Positions 23,821 to 26,336 of a DNA stretch of 26,336 bases are shown piece after piece. The stretch lies in assembly GCA_900770875.1 (NCBI GenBank), contig CAAGLV010000084.1, positions 1 to 26,336 of the forward strand. Direction: 5' to 3'. The stretch's first letter is position 1. Every line of letters begins with the position of its first letter. A model generated the notes under the pieces. The model worked only from the letters and a program-made list of their open reading frames with translations. It ran no database searches and was not told where the DNA came from. The translations under genes and the position numbers were made by a program. Source of the DNA: Flavobacteriales bacterium (GTDB lineage: Bacteria; Bacteroidota; Bacteroidia; Flavobacteriales; Weeksellaceae).

Positions 23821-24480
23821 TTATTTCAGTAAATTAGAATTTACATATGATAAAAGCTCTTTAGGATCTATATTTTTAGAATATATTGGTAAATGGAAAT
23901 CTTCTAACTTATTTAACAAATAGATGAGTTGCTTTTTTTCTTCCGAAGATAAATTGCCTGAAACAATATTTGTTGCATTCCTAATATCATTCATTTTATC
24001 TTCTAATGCAGCGCTTCCTTCTTTAGTAATCGAAATTATTTTGCTTCTTTTATCTTTTACATCATTCTCTTGATGTACTAAGCCTTGTTTTATTAAACGA
24101 TTAATAATTTGCATTCCATTTGGTTTATCCTGGATATTTCGCTTAATCAGCTCCATTTTAGTCATATTTCCAAATGTTTTTAATGTAATCAAGAAAATAA
24201 ATTCATCTTGTGTTGTAAAGATAGAATCCTGAATTACTGCTTTTGAATACAATTTAGCATAACGATTAAGATGCACTAAAAGCGTGCTAATTACACTTTC
24301 TTTAGAACGACCATTCTCTTTACCTTCGTAATAAAAACTATCTGTATCTATATTTTGATTATTCTTTGATAAAATCCATTCTTTAAAACCATCAACATCA
24401 TTTTGAAAATCATTTTTTTTATTTTGATTCTCAAATTCCTCAACAAGATTAATAACATCTTTTATTATAGAATAATTCAT
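23821..24480 (-). CDS. MarR-family transcriptional regulator of the carotenoid cluster
   Basis: The protein has 219 residues. The winged helix-turn-helix lies in the C-terminal two thirds: FTTQDEFIFLITLKTFGNM, MTKMELIKRNIQDKPNGMQIINRLIKQGLV, and the wing VKDKRSKIISITKEG with the D-x-R pattern of MarR proteins. The N-terminal extension of roughly 70 residues makes it longer than typical members (about 140-160) and could hold an extra helix for ligand binding or dimerisation. Palindromes of near-identical sequence lie over its own transcription start and at the crtI promoter. It therefore probably represses both, with release by an unknown ligand or oxidant. There is a single cysteine-free core, so thiol sensing is unlikely. 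It is a single gene between two terminators. Confidence 0.85.
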   Translation of the reverse strand: MNYSIIKDVINLVEEFENQNKKNDFQNDVDGFKEWILSKNNQNIDTDSFYYEGKENGRSKESVISTLLVHLNRYAKLYSKAVIQDSIFTTQDEFIFLITLKTFGNMTKMELIKRNIQDKPNGMQIINRLIKQGLVHQENDVKDKRSKIISITKEGSAALEDKMNDIRNATNIVSGNLSSEEKKQLIYLLNKLEDFHLPIYSKNIDPKELLSYVNSNLLK

Positions 24481-24485
24481 AAAAA

Positions 24486-24501
24486 AGTATAATATTATAC
24501 T
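24486..24501. promoter_or_regulatory. Palindromic operator over the marR transcription start
   Basis: AGTATAATATTATACT is a perfect 16-bp palindrome. It lies one base downstream of the marR -7 element and six bases before its start codon, covering the expected transcription start. This is a classic arrangement for autorepression. Confidence 0.65.
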
Positions 24502-24502
24502 A

Positions 24503-24510
24503 CAAAGGTA
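24503..24510 (-). promoter_or_regulatory. -7 promoter element of marR
   Basis: The minus strand reads TACCTTTG, a perfect TAnnTTTG element. The predicted start near 24497 lies inside the palindrome, and the leader would be about 17 bases. Confidence 0.6.
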
Positions 24511-24553
24511 TTATATATTTAATTTAATTATAACTAAAATAATCTTAAATCAT

Positions 24554-24588
24554 AAAAAAATCCTTTTTCAATAATTGAAAAAGGATTT
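24554..24588 (-). terminator. Intrinsic terminator after the dioxygenase gene
   Basis: AAATCCTTTTTCAA (24558-24571) pairs perfectly with TTGAAAAAGGATTT (24575-24588) around a TAA loop, 14 bp in all. The A run on its left supplies the U tract for the minus strand. Confidence 0.87.
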
Positions 24589-24603
24589 ATAAATATCTAA
24601 AAA

Positions 24604-25422
24604 TTATCCAATTTTAAAGGATAACATCCCTAAAGATCCGTAGATCAATTGATCGTTAAAAAGAGAAATTTCCTCATTATCTCCTTGCAAAGCTAATGCA
24701 TAAATAGATGGTAAATAATGTTCGGGCGTTGGAACAGAAAGCTGAAATGCTTGCCCTTTTCTATCGAAAGAAAATAATTCTTTATGATTTCTATCTTCAA
24801 TAATTTTCTTAAAATATTCGTTTGCTTCGTAGGCCCATTCGTAGCCTTGGTTTGGCGAATGCCAATCTAAAGTTCGTAAATTATGCACTACATTTCCACT
24901 TCCTACAATTAAAATACCACGATTACGTAAAGCATTTAATTCTTTAGCCAATTCGTAATGCTGCTGAGGCGATTTATTAATATCTAAGCTCAATTCAATC
25001 ATTGGTACGTCGGCATTTGGATATAATGTGCGGATTACTGCCCACGATCCATGATCGTATCCCCAAGTATAATCTAAATCAACGTTTGTTGTTGTTACTA
25101 TATTTTTAACTTCTTCGGCTAAAGTTGGACTTCCATTAGCTGGATATTCTACATCGAATAATGGTTGAGGAAAACCATAAAAATCATGAATTGTTTTTGG
25201 CTTTTCTACAGCTGTAACTTTGGTTCCATTAGTTTCCCAATGCGCAGAAATACAAATTATTGCGTTTGGCTTAGGCAACGTTTTAGCTATATTTCTCCAA
25301 CCTTCTACAAACTTATTTTCCTCGATTGCATTCATCGGAGAACCATGTCCTAAAAATAAAACAGGCATTTTTTCTGTTAAAGGAAAAGTTGAAACTATAG
25401 AATTTAAATCATTAAAATTCAT
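24604..25422 (-). CDS. ygiD: DODA-type extradiol aromatic-ring-opening dioxygenase (YgiD-like)
   Basis: The protein has 272 residues of the LigB superfamily, 4,5-DOPA dioxygenase-extradiol-like group. Metal-ligand histidines appear in LFLGHGSPMN (H26), ISAHWET (H61) and PTPEHYLP (H235). Further conserved histidines lie in YDHGSW (H124) and GSGNVVHNL (H180). These positions match the zinc-binding YgiD type. The plant relatives open L-DOPA to betalamic acid, and bacterial ones cleave catechol-like substrates; the natural substrate here is unknown. The gene begins 12 bases after yceI and ends at a strong terminator, so yceI and this gene form a two-gene operon. The usual family start begins just before MPVLFLGHG; the upstream ATG at 25422 adds 18 residues and is kept, with some doubt. 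Confidence 0.88.
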   Translation of the reverse strand: MNFNDLNSIVSTFPLTEKMPVLFLGHGSPMNAIEENKFVEGWRNIAKTLPKPNAIICISAHWETNGTKVTAVEKPKTIHDFYGFPQPLFDVEYPANGSPTLAEEVKNIVTTTNVDLDYTWGYDHGSWAVIRTLYPNADVPMIELSLDINKSPQQHYELAKELNALRNRGILIVGSGNVVHNLRTLDWHSPNQGYEWAYEANEYFKKIIEDRNHKELFSFDRKGQAFQLSVPTPEHYLPSIYALALQGDNEEISLFNDQLIYGSLGMLSFKIG

Positions 25423-25434
25423 GATGTTATAATA

Positions 25435-26007
25435 TTATTTTGATTTTGGCGTTGGAAATTCTAAGTTAGAAGTTAATGTAACTACATCTCCAACAACGGC
25501 TTCTGGAAAATTAGTTCCTATATTAAAATCACTTCTCTTAATTTTTCCAGAAACTGTAAAACCATAAGTCTTAACTCCTTGATTATCTACACTACCATTA
25601 TAAACTAAACTAAGCGTTTGAGGTTTTGTTATTCCATTTAAAGTTAAATCTCCAACTAAAGCATATTTATTACCAATTACCTTTGTTATTGATTTTGTTT
25701 TGAACTCTAATTTAGGATTTTTAGAAACGTTAAAAAAATCAGCTGATTTTAAGTGATTATCTCTGGCCTCAATTCCTGTATTAATTGAATTAACATCTGC
25801 AATCACATGAAATTTTGCATCGCTAAAATCTGCTTTCGTAAAAGTTAAATGAACATCAAAATCTTTAAATTCTCCCGATACATTAGAAATCGTCATATGT
25901 GGAACTGAAAAATCTAATTGAGAGTGGTATTTATCGTTTGTATAATTTTGTGCAAAAGCTGATACAGATGCCAAGGTAATTACTGCAGATAATAATATTT
26001 TTTTCAT
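25435..26007 (-). CDS. YceI-family periplasmic lipid/isoprenoid-binding protein
   Basis: The protein has 190 residues with a signal peptide (MKKILLSAVITLASVSAFAQ). The mature part is the YceI lipocalin-like beta barrel. It begins with Y-x-x-D-x-x-H-S-Q-L-D-F-S-V-P-H-M and continues G-E-F-K-D-F-D-V, V-N-S-I-N-T-G-I-E-A-R-D-N-H-L-K-S-A-D-F-F, DLTLNGITKPQTL, and R-S-D-F-N-I-G. Structures of the family hold a long polyisoprenoid chain in the barrel. Expression of relatives often responds to stress. It has its own good promoter and heads an operon with the DODA-type gene. It stands two genes upstream of the carotenoid operon, which makes an isoprenoid link tempting, but no MarR-type palindrome was found at its promoter. 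Confidence 0.92.
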   Translation of the reverse strand: MKKILLSAVITLASVSAFAQNYTNDKYHSQLDFSVPHMTISNVSGEFKDFDVHLTFTKADFSDAKFHVIADVNSINTGIEARDNHLKSADFFNVSKNPKLEFKTKSITKVIGNKYALVGDLTLNGITKPQTLSLVYNGSVDNQGVKTYGFTVSGKIKRSDFNIGTNFPEAVVGDVVTLTSNLEFPTPKSK

Positions 26008-26034
26008 TTCTTATATTTTTATAATTAATTTAAA

Positions 26035-26061
26035 CAAAAGTAAATGAGAAAACCATGCCAA
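26035..26061 (-). promoter_or_regulatory. Promoter of yceI
   Basis: TACTTTTG (26042 down to 26035) is a perfect -7 element. TTG at 26061-26059 lies 16 bases upstream as a possible -33 element, the same spacing as at the DUF4286 promoter. The leader would be about 20 bases. Confidence 0.6.
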
Positions 26062-26082
26062 GTGTTGACTTAGGATAAGAAA

Positions 26083-26107
26083 TAAAAAAAGCACCATAAA
26101 GGTGCTT
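26083..26107 (-). terminator. Intrinsic terminator of the right-edge gene
   Basis: AAGCACC (26089-26095) pairs with GGTGCTT (26101-26107) around an ATAAA loop. The A run to its left gives the U tract on the minus strand. It lies five bases after the stop at 26112. Confidence 0.8.
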
Positions 26108-26111
26108 AATA

Positions 26112-26336
26112 TTATTTTACTGGGCTAAAATACCAATAAGTAGATGGTTTTTTGTTTTCTACTTCTAGAATTTCTGGTTTAGCTTGCGGCATTAAATCTA
26201 ATTCTCCAGATTTATTTAAATCTGTCATAATCTGACGTAACGGATAACCCTTTTTGCGATCGTGAGGAAAATATCCTTTCTCGATCAAAAATGGCATCAT
26301 ATCCTTCGTTTTTACGCGCTCTAAATTGTTTTCTAC
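26112..26336 (-). CDS. C-terminal end of an unrecognised protein (cut by window edge)
   Basis: The minus-strand frame is open from the right edge to a stop at 26112, giving 74 C-terminal residues. The part before the first internal methionine (V-E-N-N-L-E-R-V-K-T-K-D) reads as continuous coding sequence, so the true start lies beyond the window. The tail includes MMPFLIEKGYFPHDRKKGYP, LRQIMTDLNKSGELDL and STYWYFSPVK, which is soluble, basic and without membrane segments. I do not recognise the family. A terminator follows directly. Confidence 0.7.
   Translation of the reverse strand, partial: VENNLERVKTKDMMPFLIEKGYFPHDRKKGYPLRQIMTDLNKSGELDLMPQAKPEILEVENKKPSTYWYFSPVK

Noticed and set aside
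26008..26060. MarR-type operator at the yceI promoter
   Set aside because: No AGTATA-N4-TATACT-like palindrome was found there, so control by the same regulator is not supported.
1..26336. CRISPR arrays, tRNA/rRNA genes, insertion sequences, phage genes or riboswitches
   Set aside because: No regularly spaced repeats, transposase or integrase motifs, conserved RNA sequences or long structured leaders were recognised by eye.

Overview
The window is AT-rich DNA from a member of the Bacteroidota, most likely a yellow-pigmented flavobacterium (class Flavobacteriia; a Weeksellaceae-type genus is possible, but that is inference). The signs are perfect TAnnTTTG -7 promoter elements without visible Shine-Dalgarno sequences, an OstA-like lipopolysaccharide (LPS) transport protein, a DUF4286 protein, and a flavobacterial carotenoid cluster with a CrtYcd-type lycopene cyclase. 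No rRNA, tRNA, insertion sequence, CRISPR array or phage gene was recognised. No gene-free stretch exceeds about 220 bases, and strong hairpin terminators separate most transcription units.

Layout. 1-1100 (minus): the start of a lipoate-protein ligase cut by the left edge, and fabI. 1308-4487 (plus): a small methyltransferase, an overlapping family 2 glycosyltransferase, and two tandem paralogous secreted proteins, closed by a bidirectional terminator. 4557-8423 (minus): an apparent operon of a Fur-family regulator, an OstA-like protein, a probable lipoprotein and a class III aminotransferase. 8557-8982 (minus): a lone lipoprotein. 9126-14945: housekeeping genes, namely a UvrD/PcrA helicase, an alanine/glycine:cation symporter, a DUF4286 protein (minus) and an M20 dipeptidase. 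15015-17499 (plus): an FAD monooxygenase and an MFS exporter. 17645-18769 (plus): one unrecognised gene split by a single in-frame TAG. 18821-19745 (plus): two overlapping small membrane proteins that are paralogues of each other.

19742-24480 (minus) is the most coherent system. It holds a MarR-family regulator followed by crtI, crtB, a small secreted protein of unknown function, crtZ and a lycopene cyclase. Together these convert geranylgeranyl diphosphate through phytoene, lycopene and beta-carotene to zeaxanthin. Nearly identical palindromes of the form AGTATA-N4-TATACT overlap both the marR promoter and the crtI promoter. This suggests that the regulator represses itself and the pigment operon. 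Upstream on the same strand are a DOPA-dioxygenase-like gene and a YceI-family (isoprenoid-binding) gene. The window ends inside an unrecognised gene.

The points most worth a second look are the shared MarR palindromes, the secreted protein inside the carotenoid operon, the paired membrane proteins, the in-frame amber codon, and -7 elements so close to start codons that the transcripts may be leaderless.
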